Positions 27,001 to 40,200 of a stretch of DNA of 64,000 bases are shown in pieces. Origin of the DNA: Campylorhamphus procurvoides (Eukaryota > Chordata > Aves > Passeriformes > Dendrocolaptidae); assembly GCA_013396655.1 (NCBI GenBank), contig WBMV01006671.1, positions 593,003-657,002 on the forward strand, read 5' to 3'. Position numbers and translations under genes: made by a program. The notes beneath the pieces were generated by a model that was not told the origin of the DNA, did not search any database, and saw only the letters and a list, made by a program, of their open reading frames with translations. Within the stretch, counting starts at the first letter, position 1. Every line of letters starts with the position of its first letter.

Positions 27001-30000
27001 AGTTTGTCTTGATTTTGTTGTCAGGAAGTGAAAGTGAGATTCATGAATAAGTACAAACTCATTGAGCACAGATAGAAACAAATCTGATTTCTTTAACACC
27101 TGCAGTCTTAACTCTGGAGTAACTGAGTGTAGCTGACTCCTCACAGTCTGCTTTTGCTATTGTACAGAAGAGCAGAGCAGTACTTATGCAACTTATAACA
27201 ATGTCTTACAAATTTCTGAGAGAGGAGTAAAAAGAGATGACCTGATACCACTAAATAAGGCCAATTTTAGTAAAAATATTGGTTTTCCTCTGGAATGATC
27301 TCCTTCCAGTTCCCTAATTTGAGTCTTTTTACTGCACTGATGGACACTTAGTTATTAATATCATTATTGAGATGAAACAGTGATGAATTTCTAACCATTT
27401 TTATTCATCAAATGTCCTGTGTATATTCTTCTGCCTTTTGTCATAATCTTTTACAGAACTACTTGCAAGTGAGCACTTTCTTATTCCCCCAGTTGCTATA
27501 ACTCAATGTGATGGCTTTAAATAATGGGAAGCCATAAAATATGATGGAGTTAAGCAAATTCAGGTGGAAATAATGCCAAAAATATTATTTAGAGTACATA
27601 AAGATCTTAGTTTTGGTTTTACCTGTCCATTGCTGCATTAAAAAATATTCCTTTTATGGTCCAAATCAACAAAATATAGAACTCTTAAAGGGAAATTTCC
27701 TCACTCTTGCCTGAGAAATGAGTCAGCATTGCTCCTTTCCATATATCTTATTAAACAAAATATCATTTTATGTGTCTTTTATGTGAGGACCTTTAAATGT
27801 ACTTGATGGCATTTAGTTTTCATTGCTGCTGAGGTTAGCCAGAATGAGCAAGCAGGGAGGCTGACACGTGGAGATAAACTGGGATCAGCACAAGCCTGGC
27901 TGGTGGCTGCTTGTACATCCTGACGTGTGTGCTGCAGGTGTTATGGAGAGAGGAATGTAGGTTGCTCACTACAGCCCTACAGCTGCACTTGTATTCCTGA
28001 TCATGGCAAAACTTCAGTGGGGAAAACTCAGGTTACATGTCTTTTCTGTGATTTCAGGTATGATCTCTGTATGAATGTGATTGCCTGTGTTCCGTTCTAG
28101 GGGCATCTGCACAGCCTGTGGTGCACACTGGGTTTATTCTGGCTGTTTGCAGATGAACAAACAATGTAAATGCTCAGAGTGGCTCAATGATGGGTCTAGA
28201 TGGACCTTTCTCACCTTCTCCAGAGTAATGCTATATCTGTCACTTAACCAGGCATATCTGAGATTTTTGGGATTTTTTTCGCAGTAAATACTGGTTTGTG
28301 CATTTTCATTTTCACAACTGAAATACAAGTTTTGGCTGAACTTTTCTGAGTGAAAATAAAGTGATATCCATGTCTTTGGTGGATGTACCAGAAGAGGAAT
28401 TTTTATTTTTTTTATAATTTCCAACTCTGCTTTTTAAATGTTCAGGTGAACTTTTGTCTTTTTGAGGATCTGTTTCCATGTATTTCAGTTGCTCTTCATC
28501 TTCCTGTAGTATCAGAGCTCTGCAGCGAAGCAGCAACACCTTCTTTGACAGCGATGTCTACTGACAAAGGAAGATTTTTTTGTTGTGCCTCAAAAGGTTC
28601 ATGAACTACACAATCTCAGATTTGCACTTTTAAATTCAGCTGTCTGAAAGCTGCTGGGCTTCCCTAGGTCAACAGCGGTGTTATTTACACCCTGCCAGGC
28701 TCAAAAGTAGGAGATAACATACTCCTTTTCACACCAAATATTTGTACAACTAATCAGAACAGAAGATTTAAAGAACTTGGTATTTTATATTCAAGCTGGG
28801 GGAAACTAGTTTCTTCTGGTCCTGCCCTGAATTGATTGTATGATAAGGAAGACTGCTAAAAATGCCTCACTTGAAAATCTGTCTGGGAAAAGAGGTGGGA
28901 AAAGAGGTAGGAAAAACTCTAGAGCTTGTTTCTTCTCCCTTGGGTTCGGACCTGTGGACCTACAACTCTGCAGCTGTCCCAAGGTTAGGAAGGTGGAAGA
29001 ACCCCCAGAGAGAAAGGCAGAGATGTTGCTGGGACCTTCTCTTATCATACAGGGGCATTGCAGGCTCCTGCCCTGTACCCTGTGTACTGGCCATTTTTAA
29101 TGACAGAAGGCCAGAGCTTTTAGGTGAGTAAAGTTTCTTACGAGCTGGATATAAAATCATTACATAAAAAAATTTACTTAAAAGGGAAAAAAACACCCAA
29201 AAAGCCCCAAAGGAAGCTGGTAGAACAAAAGTATCTTCAGTCTCTATAGGATTTCTGCTAGAATAAGCAGGGAGTTATTAATTGGTGTTTTGGGAGAGGT
29301 AATAAAATTCCAATGACTAAAATGAAGTCCTTATCTCTTTGGCAACAGAAATAAAAGACTGCAGAGGTTATATTGGAAAATGTTGCCCATGTTCTCAAAG
29401 TTCAAGTGGCCTCTCAGTGCAGGAACATTTGCCAGCTCCAGTACCAAAATGTCCAGGAGATATTTTGCTCAGCCTATCCCCTAGAGCATAATGGTAGTAG
29501 TTGTATTTACAGTTACCTGTAACTAGATTTGTACAGTCCCATGAGAGATGAAGAGACTGATGTGGTGTGACTGCCACATGTAGAAAGGTGGGAGGTGCTG
29601 TGGGGAAGCTGCAGGGACTGCTCGAGCCTTGTGGGTGTGAAGAGTCTGCTGATAGCTGACGGTATCCTTGAGTGTTGATAAAATCAAAGACACCCTAAAC
29701 TCAGTGTTTCAAAATGAAGTGCACACAGTATGTTCAAGAGAAGCCTAAACATATATATCTTCCTTAAGCTGTGATAGGGGAATGTCTAAGGACGGCTTTT
29801 GTTTGCTCTCTTGATGTTTCATGCTTCACACTTTAATTCCAAGCTTTGCCAAAAGCTCTGACAAATTTTACTTTTATTAGAAATTTCCCTTTTTAGTTCT
29901 TCTCTCGTGCTTTCACAAAGCCAGCGGTTTATAGACATAGCCTTAAGCAATTTCTGCAGCTTCCCAGCATGTGTGCCAAACAAAGCAAGCAGAGGTACTG

Positions 30001-33000
30001 CAGGTACAGCCTCTTCCTCTGGTGTAAAGCTCTTGGCAGAGATACAGCCCTGCCCTGAGGGCCAACTCTCTCCCTCTGGCTGTTTCCTTTCTGAGCTGCT
30101 GCTCAGCAGTGGTTCAGTTCTCACTCCATCCCTGCCCCAGCCTGTCTGCCCCAGCCACCCTCAGTGTGCATTTAGTAGGTGCATCTCTCTTGTATTTTCT
30201 TGCTCTCTCTGTTGTTACCTTTCAATACACAGCAATGAATCTCGACCTTCACTGAAGTTTTGCATCTTGACAGCTTTGAATTTGAATTTGTAGTTGAGGT
30301 TATTTGTAGGAGATACAGATCTGGGCCAGATGTTTCGACCAAGTTACCAAACTCAATGTTGGGCAGCCCCTGCCTATATTTTTGTGGGGTGGAGGGGTTG
30401 GGTGGGCTCACAGCAGTGATAACTTGGTGGAGCGGCACTTCCCTGAGGTCACTGAAGGTTCCCGCCAGATGAGTGTCAATTAGCCTGGCTCTGGAAAAGC
30501 TGTTTTTCTGGTATTACTCCTAAAAGCAGCTCAGCCATTCCACACTAGGGGAGATGAAAAGACTCAATCGTTCCCCAAGCAATTTCGGTCTTGTCAAAAG
30601 GTCTTGTTTTTAGTGCTTTCTATGAAAATGAGTATTTCTTGAGCTGGAGGAAGGGGGTGAGTTGCCTTTCTGGAAAGGGTTTCTTGCACCTTTGTTTTCT
30701 GCATATTTTCAACCAAGTATTTTATGAAAGGCCTCATTACTCTGCTGCAGACCAATAGCTGGTATCAGTGCTTTTCACCAAGGAAAGATCTTTCCTGATA
30801 TTACTATTCCATGGAGCTATTGAAACATGCTCCATGCACTGCTCTGTAAAGGATGATTAAGTTCTCATTGCTTTAGATTAGGGATTTTCCCACAGGTGTC
30901 TCAGCCACCATGTACATGCTCCAGTACAAGGTGCAGTGTGTTGTGCATGTCTTTGATCTGGTTGTTTGCAAACTTCTGTCCTGGAGGAAACGCTTTAGCT
31001 ATGATAGTGTTATAGAAAAATAATGTGCTTTAGATGTCTTTAGCCAGAAAGACATGACAGACCATGCCATGAATATTACTAAGACACCAACCTGGAATCT
31101 GGAGTATTTCTTGCTGTAGGTTTTTCAGTGGTTGCAGTGATGGATCCTGCAAGGGGCGAAACATCCTTCAAGCTCCTGCTCCAGTTACTTGAAAGAGAAA
31201 GGTAGAGAATATTAATAAACGCTCCTAGAGGTTTGACAGAGGACTGAGATTTGGAGGACTGTAGTTACATCTATCCTTCAATAGAAAAGTGAAGTGTAAA
31301 TCATAGTTGGATAAGAACATGTTGAAGTGGTTCCCCACTGGCTTCCCCTTGCCTTGGAAGGACTTGCAGTGAGCCTCACTCCTCTCTCTCTGCTCTGTGT
31401 TTTGTTGAACTATTTTCTCTGTAAATTGAAAATAGGACATCTGTAATATGAAGACATTCTGGCAGGCTGGGTGTCAGAAAATCTGTGTGATGCTCTTGTA
31501 ATGATGTTTTCTAGTGGATGCAGCCCTTGTCAAATGAGTACAGACCTCCATCCATGATAATATTCCATAAATAGGCTATACAGCCAAATCACTGGGCAAC
31601 ACATGAGATGAATATGTTTTGGCCTGGAGTTAGGCATTCAATTTATGATATCTCTTTTCCAGTCCATCCTTACTTTGCTTTTATGAGCCTCAGAATGACT
31701 GGGAGAAAGTGTTTGCTTCAAATGGCCCCTCCTCTGGTAGTGCTCTGGGTTCTCGTTTTGTGCAAACGTTGCTGTGTTGGTTGTCATCACCTTCATATCC
31801 CTGGCACCCCATTTTGTTCTCATTGTGTGAGGTGTTCATGATGTGCTGTGCAGTCTGGATGAGTTCTCCTCAGGTCTACTATTGCCATATGTCTCATGGT
31901 AGATAAGCAGTGTGCAGCTTGTTATCTGAACAGAAAGACAGAGCCTTACTGTGGCCAGTAGAGGCATGATAATGTGTATTAGCTGAGTCTAGAGCATCAC
32001 TGCAAGTTTTTGGTTTGCTTAATGCACTTTCCTACAATTGAGCTACTGGGTGAGGGGGTTTGGGTTGGTGGTGGTGGTGATTTGAGCAATTGGATCAACA
32101 GAAGGTACTTCTGATCAGCTTTTAACTCTGGCCTCACTTTTTAAATGCTGTTGTACCCTGAACGAACTCTACTGTTGTTGTAAGGAGATTAATAGAATAA
32201 CATTGGAATACTGCAGTACTCAGAAAAGCAGGGTAGGAGCTCTGCTCACACACTGAAGGTCTCTCCAGCTATCGTCAGTTCAACAAGGCAACATGTGGTA
32301 ATCTCCTGAAAGAGCACGTCTGCCTCTCAGCTGAAAAAACACATTTAATCTGATCTTTCTGTGGCATCACTATTATAGAATGCTTCTGTAGATTTGTTTT
32401 GTTATTTTCACTATCTGACAGCTCTAATCTGTCAGATTTATGATCCGATTATTTTACTTTACTGTTAGATCCCAAATTAATTAACATTGCAGTGGTACTG
32501 ACTCATTAGTGATATTCATTGGGGTCATCCCACACAGATAAGCATGTCATCACCCTAAGGACAAGCATTTCCTTTTTATATTATCTCATTATTCACTTGT
32601 CCTTCCTGTCTTGGTGGCACTGTGTTACTCCATAATGCCAAGAGTCCACTTAGCTGTCTCACTTGCTACATATTCTCTCAGTCCTCAGGCGTGTGGTTGG
32701 AATGTTTGTTTCTGCTGGGCAGTGTGGTCTGTTGCTGTGCTCATGTCTTTCCTGAGCCCTCTGCTTTGCGGCTTTTGTGCAAAGCAGCATTCCTGGTGTC
32801 ACGGCAGGAATCAGTTGATTTATTTTGCATGCAAGAGAGATATATCTCATTGACTTCTCCTACTTTGGCCATAACTAGGTGTCAATATATCAATTGTCAG
32901 GTCAAATCTCCTAAATAACATCTGGCTGAGGCTGTTATTTCTTTATTCGTTAATAAAGCCATTTTTCCTCCTATCATCTTGCAAAGTACTATAGCTCAGA

Positions 33001-35699
33001 GGTTGTATTTCCTTTATGTTGTGGCTCTGAGTCTCATTTCAAAACAAACCTCTAAGCCCCAGCTGTGATGGGATTGTCTGTCAGAGATGGTGTTTATCAA
33101 ATGCTGCCTCTCTCCTCTGCAAAATGTTAACCTACCTTACCTTATAGTGCTGTGTGTCTCAGACATTTCAGGAGCCTCATGGCTATCTGTCATGGTCTGA
33201 GACAGCTACAAACTCATGTGCTGGACTTTAGATACCACCTGAAATTTTGAAAAATGTCTCTTTTTGGGTGGTTTTGACATTTCTGCCCTGTGTTATATCA
33301 AGTGAGTAGGAGCTCTAGTGAAAAACTACCGTCCTGGTCTTTGTAATTGCAGTGGGGTTCCTGAGGTCACTCACTCTTCATATGAGTCTGTAGAAAGCCA
33401 AAGATTGCATGGTCCTGGAAGTGGTACCACTCCACTCATCAAATTCAGATCATGAAACGCAAGACTAAAGACTTCCTGAGTTTAACTCTTGCTTGCATTA
33501 AGCCACCTGCTGCAGAGAATAGGAGCCAAGCACAGTCTAGCCTGCCCATCCTTGAGTATCTGAGATCTGTAAACAAGCCTTTTTCTCATCACATAACCAG
33601 ACATGTATTTGCTGTAAAGCCATCAAGAGCTGGAAAATGCCCCTCACCCATGGCCAGGTAGGTGTCCCAACACTTGGCTGGAGGTTTGGGGAAGGGCTAT
33701 GGGACAGGTAGCTGAGTCCTGAATAGGGAATAGAAATGGGTTGCTGAGCTTTAGACTACAATATCACCAGTGTTTTAAAGTTCACCCCATCTGTCAGATA
33801 AAAGTCAAAAAGAATGGATTTAAATTCCCCAAAATACATTTGACCTTGTCAAAGCATTTTCATCCCCTTGACCTTTATTTAATCAGTGTCTCTTGTGTTT
33901 CAAGTCACAGCCAAATTTTTGAAGCCTGAGAATTTCCCAGGGATAGATTTTGCTCTTTCCTGTCATTTGGAGTGTTTCCAGCATGGGGACACAGTGGCTT
34001 GTGGTGGCCTGCTGGGGAGGGAGGTCTGAACCTCTGTGAGTGCCTGTCAGCAGGAGTTGCTGAGCACTGTCCTGGGACTCTGTTTCCTGAATCAGTAAAG
34101 CAGGACTGATACACCAGCCAAGCCTTGCCAGGGTTGCAGCAGCTCCCTGAAGGGGTGGTGGGTAAGCAAAGATATTTTAACAGTGGTAGAACAGTAAGAA
34201 AGATGAGCCACAGACACTGAAAGAGAAAAAAGTGCCAACCAAAGCAGGAATGTATTTCCTTAAATGCAAGGAGTGGAAGGTCACCTGGTAGTGTAGGGGC
34301 TGTGCAGTCAAGCATAGCCCTTTCAGTGGTGCTTTAAGGTGATGGTGTAGGTAGTAGATAGGAAGGAGCAGTGGCCAGTGTTTTGGTCATGGTGCTAATC
34401 ACAATTGTCCTCACTTACCAGTTCTATCCAGTAGCTGGGGTGCCTTGGCCTTTTTTGCCGTAGATCCCTTGGCCTGGGCATTTTGTAAATGTCAAAATGA
34501 AATTTCCACTGAAACAATAAAGAGGTCAGCCTCCCTCCTCACTAAAAACATGCTAAAGGGAGCAGCAGCAGTTTAATGCTGTTTAAAGGTCCTAAGCCCT
34601 CCATTTAGACGTATCTGAATTGATGTACTTTGCTATCTCAGAAATTTGTTGCTGCAGGCACTGTATTGACATTGCCAGTATCTACTAGTTCTGTGAGAAG
34701 AACGCACCTTGAACAAGGGCTTTGAAAGTACCAGTCTGTTCAGAATCCAGGCAGTTGGGAACTGACACCAGATGTCATGAGTATGTTAGCATTTCATTTA
34801 ATTGCAAACTGATATCTCTTTCAATGACCATCTCAGGAATATGCACAGAATTTCCACTTTCACTGAAGTCGAAGAGTGGTATTGTATTTAGGATTATCAT
34901 TCCAGTATGCACTGATGAGCTAGAAGAAGTCTGAAGGGAAAGTAGATATAAGAAATTAATTTTTGATGTTAGAGATGTCATGAAGAAAGTTACTCCAATA
35001 TATTTGTTTCCTTTAAGGGCAGACAGATATAAAAATACATGTAATAAACAGAGAAAAAAGGTCTTGAGCCTTTAAAACAAGCCAAAATAAGAACCCAGAT
35101 CCTTAATAAGCCTTTGTGAATGGGGTAATCTGTAAGCAGTTCATTAGAGTTGTCCTTCAAAGTTCTCAGGTTGGGTTTACAAACAATTTAGAAACAAATT
35201 ATTTAGTGAGAAGAAAGGGCATGGCATCCAAAAGTGAAATGAATCCTTTAGAGTTTGATCTGGAGTGGAGGAAATACTTGGGAATGTCTCCAGGTCAGAA
35301 CAAATCAAACAGGATTTTGATTTAGCAAGACCCAAACCCAACTGGCCCCACTGCCAATTCATTAATTGCAGTTCCCCAGTGGTGCCATTGCCATTGGGAG
35401 GTGGTAGGCACTGCCCTCCTCTGGGAGTGTGCCTGTTGGAGGCTCAGAGGGGTGGGATTACAGCCGTCCCAGGAAATGAAGGGATAATGACACTCATTTG
35501 TATGCACTTTAATTGTACAGTTGTTGGGTCTCAAAATGAGAAGTACGACCAAACCACTGTTTAAGTAGAATTAGTTTCTTTATATGAAATGGAGAGAGAC
35601 TTCACTTGATTAATTTAAGTCTGCTTTCTGCCTTTCATTAGCAAATAAAAGCTTCTTTGTATGCTGGGATGGGGGACATTGAGGTAGGGGGAGAGAGAT
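21061..35699. other. Unique non-coding sequence
   Basis: No gene or mobile element is recognised over about 14.6 kb. Small items are a 20-base near-palindrome at 25241-25260, a TGAGTCAGCA word (AP-1/MARE-like) at 27719-27728, a short tandem of GGGAAAAGAGGT near 28888-28915, and an A/C-rich run at 29181-29210. A GGT run lies near 32070. A strong-looking splice-donor word (GAG then GTAAGT) at about 23087 has no convincing upstream acceptor. Several old, unrecognisable repeats could be hidden here. Confidence 0.5.
29181..29210. repeat. A/C-rich low-complexity tract
   Basis: About 30 bases dominated by A and C with a single GGG interruption. It is of the same irregular class as the other A/C tracts in the window and has no flanking element that I can identify. 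Confidence 0.6.
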
Positions 35700-35734
35700 C
35701 AAAGGCTGCTGTTTTCTGCTGGGTGCTTCTCCGG

Positions 35735-36000
35735 ATCAAGCCCGCAGGAAGCGGCCGGGACGCTGGAACTGCTGTGAGGGGACGCAGACACAGATTGGGG
35801 CTGGCAGGTTTGTGCTCGAGGCTCCATGAGAAGTCTTGGTCAGAAACTATTTTTGTTTAAAGCATTTCTCACCCTCTGCATTATTCAAGACTTGAGGCCT
35901 TTTGCAGAGTCCCCCCGGCATCCCCCGGCACACAAAGGCCCATCTGTGACCTGGCTGCCGGCCACTGCGGATGGCGAGGGGACCTTCCGTCCTTCCCAAG
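35735..36000 (+). other. CpG-rich patch with an exon-like segment
   Basis: By eye this roughly 265-base patch holds about a dozen CpG dinucleotides, clearly more than the surrounding CpG-poor sequence. At its downstream edge, bases 35908-36000 are preceded by TTTTGCAG and followed by GTACAG, acceptable acceptor and donor words. The 93-base segment is open in a plus-strand frame that runs on both sides (35826-36119). The implied peptide is rich in Pro, Gly and Ala and matches no family I know. The tract before the AG is purine-interrupted and weak, so an exon is only a possibility. A small CpG island or a GC-biased patch explains the composition equally well. Confidence 0.3.
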
Positions 36001-36974
36001 GTACAGATGGAACCAGAAATCAAAGAGACCTTGGCACTCAGGAGTCCCGAGGTTGGGGACAGTGTGGGTTTACTCCAGAGTTTTACCACTGTCTTATGAG
36101 GGTGCAAGTGTTTGCCTGAATCTTAATAGCTCTGTATTTTAGATGAAGGCTGGATCCAGCTTTATACCAAAGTTACATCTGGCAAATACGATATGAAGTT
36201 AGACCAAGGCAATGATTTTTGTTTCTTTTCCCCCTTTTTGCTTTTCATAGTAAAATCACTCATCTTGGGGTCCTTTGTTAATGTTAGAAGAACCATATGT
36301 CTATTAAGTTATGCAGACTGCATGGTCTATGCAGACATAGATCTCCATTTCCTGTCAAAGAAGGACGTTCAAGGTTATTTTCTAACAGGGAATCAAGGAA
36401 ATTAGTCAATCAAGAAATCAAGAATTTCTCTGAGATTTCTTTTACTTTGGAAAAGGGAGGTCCTATGTCCCATGGATGGTGCAGGACACAAAGTGAGAAT
36501 TGCACCAGAACTGGTTACCAGACCAGAATGTTGCTGTTCTTGAGAGAGTGTCCTTAGAACAAAAGCCTGGGTAGTCATGTTGGCTGGGAAAACAGCATAA
36601 AGATGTAGGGTTTATTTAATTTTAAAGATTTTTTAAATTGTAGCACTGATGTAAATGTCACACAAAACACACACAGCACCAGTGAAACTGTGTGAAGATA
36701 CCTGGTGGAAATGAAAAGACCACTCTTGGTCCTTCCCTTTTCTAAATTCCCAGTGTCCATCCGTGGGCACCATGAGCAGGAAGAGAAACTGAAGCAGGGA
36801 CAGGCTGAGTGGCTCTTGAAAGCCACAAGAGCCTTTCTGTACATTGTTGTTCTCTGGCAAAGCACGTTCTCATGCTGCCCTTTGGTGACTGAGGTTGCTT
36901 TGCTCGGTGCTTAGCTCTGAACATCTGCGATCAGAAACCCTCTATGGGGTGAAGAGGATCAGAAACCGCTATAA

Positions 36975-37007
36975 AGGAGTGTTAAAAGAGATGCTTTTAA
37001 AACTCCT
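36975..37007. repeat. Short inverted repeat
   Basis: Two 14-base arms (36975-36988 and 36994-37007, AGGAGTGTTAAAAG and its partner) match in 13 of 14 positions around a 5-base spacer. The resulting AT-rich hairpin is of unknown meaning. Confidence 0.75.
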
Positions 37008-37086
37008 ACAAAAGGGAACGGGAATCTTACACTGAATCATTTCCTACAGAAAGGGAAGTCATGGACTGAACCCTCTTGACTTTATC

Positions 37087-37208
37087 ATGAGTCACAGCCT
37101 CCCAGCCACACTCTGGTCAGGAGAAGGGGAGTGCTGGCCTCACAGCAGTGACTCTCAGTTCAAGATGATCAACTGTTTCTTGAAAGTCTTCTGGAGATGA
37201 GTCACAGC
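37087..37208. promoter_or_regulatory. Pair of AP-1-type sites
   Basis: The 12-mer ATGAGTCACAGC occurs at 37087-37098 and again at 37197-37208. Each contains the consensus AP-1 site TGAGTCA, bound by Jun/Fos and NF-E2-type bZIP factors. A diverged TGACTCT lies between them near 37149. An identical 12-mer 110 bases apart is unlikely by chance, but function is not shown; the pair could also mark a small local duplication. Confidence 0.4.
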
Positions 37209-40200
37209 TCTCCCTTTGCTGTGAGCAAAATCATCTGATCTGTCAGGAGAGGGAGTGCAGGAATCTGCCTTAGAGCATCAGGCATTTACTGTGGATGAAA
37301 ACTGTCAGTCTCTCGTGGACGTGCAGTCTGTAAGCACGACAAATCCTGCTTTCCATTATTTTACAGGAAGGAAAAAGAATTTGGAAAAGAAAAATAATTT
37401 TTTGAACAGAAACAAATCTGGTGTGATTTTACAATTTCAAATTGCAAGAGTTTCCAGTATTTTTTTTCTCTGTGAGCTGTTAATCCTCCATTAGAACATG
37501 AATGCCATGAGTTCCTAGAGAGGACAGAAATGTGTTTCTGCAGCCTGCTGTGCTCTGCAGGACTTTGTGGCTGGTAGCTGCAGGGTGGGTATCCCTGGGC
37601 AAGTGTCTTAGGTGAGGTAGCTGAATGGACACTGTTCTAAAGGGAGGCAGGTCACTAGCAGAAGTTAATAGGGGACATGTTTTTCCTGCATACATGTACA
37701 AAACATGATTCAAGAACTCATCTTTTGCTGCAGTCTGAAATCATGGATGGATAAAAAGCCAAAAGATCTAGTCTCTCAGGGAAATCCTGGAGCTTTTCCA
37801 TAGAAACCACAGGATGGTTCTTGTATCCAGAATTGTTCCCCTTCCCAAATCCCATTGGACACTCTTCCTCTTGTCCATAGAGTTTGCTGAATGCTCCTTT
37901 CAGGCCTGGGAGGAGTCAGAGGCACACTACAGAGCAGCAGGTGGAGGCAGGACTGCCTGCACAGCCCCTCTCTGGGAGAGCAGAGCAGTTCTGCTGCACA
38001 CCCTGTTGAACGAGGCAGAGATGCTGGGGGCTGGCAGAAGGCTCTTCCAAAAACCAAGAGGTGTTAGAAGCACAGGAGTTGCTCTGAGCTGCTGCTGAGC
38101 CCTCCTGCAGTTTTGGGAAGGGTATCACTATCTGCACCTTGTCAGATGTAGGGAGCATTAGAAAACTCAGTTAGGCAGGGGCAAATGTAGTAAAGATGGT
38201 CTTTCAAATACCTTGAGCCATGAGTAAACCTTAAGTAAGTGTCTGGTGCTGTAAAGAAAAAAAGATAGTGGTTGGATGAAAGAACAGAGTTTCCAAAGTC
38301 TCCAACCACGCTGGAAACCTGGAAGAGGTTTAGAGAGTATTTTCCTCTGAGCTTTGCTGTAAAAATGAAGATAGGCAGAGGGAATGGTTCTTAGGGGGAT
38401 AGTCGTGATTCACTGTACAGATTTGAATAATGCTCTGGTAAAACAGAGCACAGTCTGGGGCAGAGTACTGAAGAGGTTTTGGGAATGCCATCCTAACAGG
38501 GCACATCTCAGAGAGGGTGATTTTTAGCTGAAGGATGTGGAAGATACATAGGGCCGCAGCAGAACTTATGAGTGACTGAAGCTGAAGTGTCCAGCTGGAA
38601 ATTTTGGCAGGAGTAATGGAGCTTGTGATGAAAAACTGGATTAGGACTGGGACCTGGAACAAAACAGCCTGAGAGTATCTGTTGGTAGATCTTAAATTAA
38701 CCTGTGGCTTCCCATGGAGCACAAGCTGCTGGTTTGACCTCTCCCACTGGGCAGGTGACCCAGCACACTGACAGGGTAGATGTCATCAAAGCTCAGGAAT
38801 CCTGAGGAGAGAAGGTGATGTGGAGGTTCCTGCAAGTGCTCACGGTCACAGTCTGCAGAAACTGCTGCCTGTTGGATAGATCAGAAGCATTCTGAGCACC
38901 AATGTGGTGTTGCATGGGTGATGACAGCCTGAGTTGCACAGGATTATCCATCAGATTAATACTATCACTGCAGCAGAAGATGAATGAGCAGGCAACCTGA
39001 AAGTGAAAGGGACACGTACTGGCTTTAAATTGAAAATTGATACACAATCCCATGTGTTATCAGAGACAGAATTTGTAGTACTGAAAAGGGAGTCATATGG
39101 GGTGGGAGGTGAGCAGGTAAAACTCTTGGGTTTTGGGGAGTCAGCTAAAGAAACACAAGGTAAAAGAAGGCAGGGGTAAATAATTGGAAAAGATTCTGCC
39201 ATGATAACATCTGGGAAAAGTGCTTGTTATTGTGTTGAGTATGCTCAAGTCCTTGGTGTTTTTAAATCTGGGAGTTAGTTCACTGAAAGGTCAGGCCAGG
39301 TAGGGGTATGATGGAATGGCACAGTTATTAAAATGGTGCTGGTTTATATGAGGGCAGCATGGAACTTTCCAGAAAGGGTATGGAACTTGGGAGGAGCTGC
39401 AAATCCTCTTCTATGAAAGGACAGATAGGGGAACATCACAGCCATAAAGGATAAACAGGGGCAGAGAAAACCATACAAGGAAAGGCTCCGCTGGGGCAAA
39501 ATCTGGCCAATGAGGGAGAAAACCAAACTCCATTTTGTATAGCATGCAATAATGGTATTTGACTTCACAACTGTGAATTCATAAACTAGGAAACCCAATA
39601 ACAACCCAATATATGGCAATAAACTTTCTCTTATAAGAAACAGCTCTTGCTTGTAGCTCTCCTTCTTGATTCCTCAACCTCACCAACTTGCTTCATGATC
39701 TCTCTGCCATTTAGTGTAATTTTGTACTCCTACAGTCAGGGACTGAATCAGTGAGAGGGAATTTAAGGATGTCTCCAGGGAGTGAGAAAGTCTCAACAGA
39801 ACACGCCTAGAGCTGAGAAAGCCCTGCTGCCCAAAGCCATGTCTCGACAACCTTTCCCTTCTGCTGTGGCAGGAATAAAAAGATGAGCTGAATTTATACT
39901 TTTGGTGTCAGATACTGATAATAAGTGTGTTCACTTTGGCTTTTATTGGTTATAGCAGGGGAGAAAAATGGAATATTTAGCTAGTGCTGAAAGAGCTAAA
40001 TTAAAACTGAAATCTCTCCACTGCTGCTGGAAAATCTGAATTGCTGGTTTGAGAGGAAGCAAAGCAGTGAGGGCTGCTGTGGGCAGTGTCTCTTGATCTC
40101 CCTTGCACCAAACAGGGTGTTCTGCACTGCCATACCTGCAGCAAAGCACCATGATCACTGAGGCTCTCCTCCCAGAGCTGGGAGCTTGAGAGCTTCGCCG

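Noticed and set aside
39340..39640. Possible endogenous-retrovirus LTR end with an AATAAA word
   Set aside because: No matching second LTR, primer-binding site, polypurine tract or TG…CA boundaries could be found.
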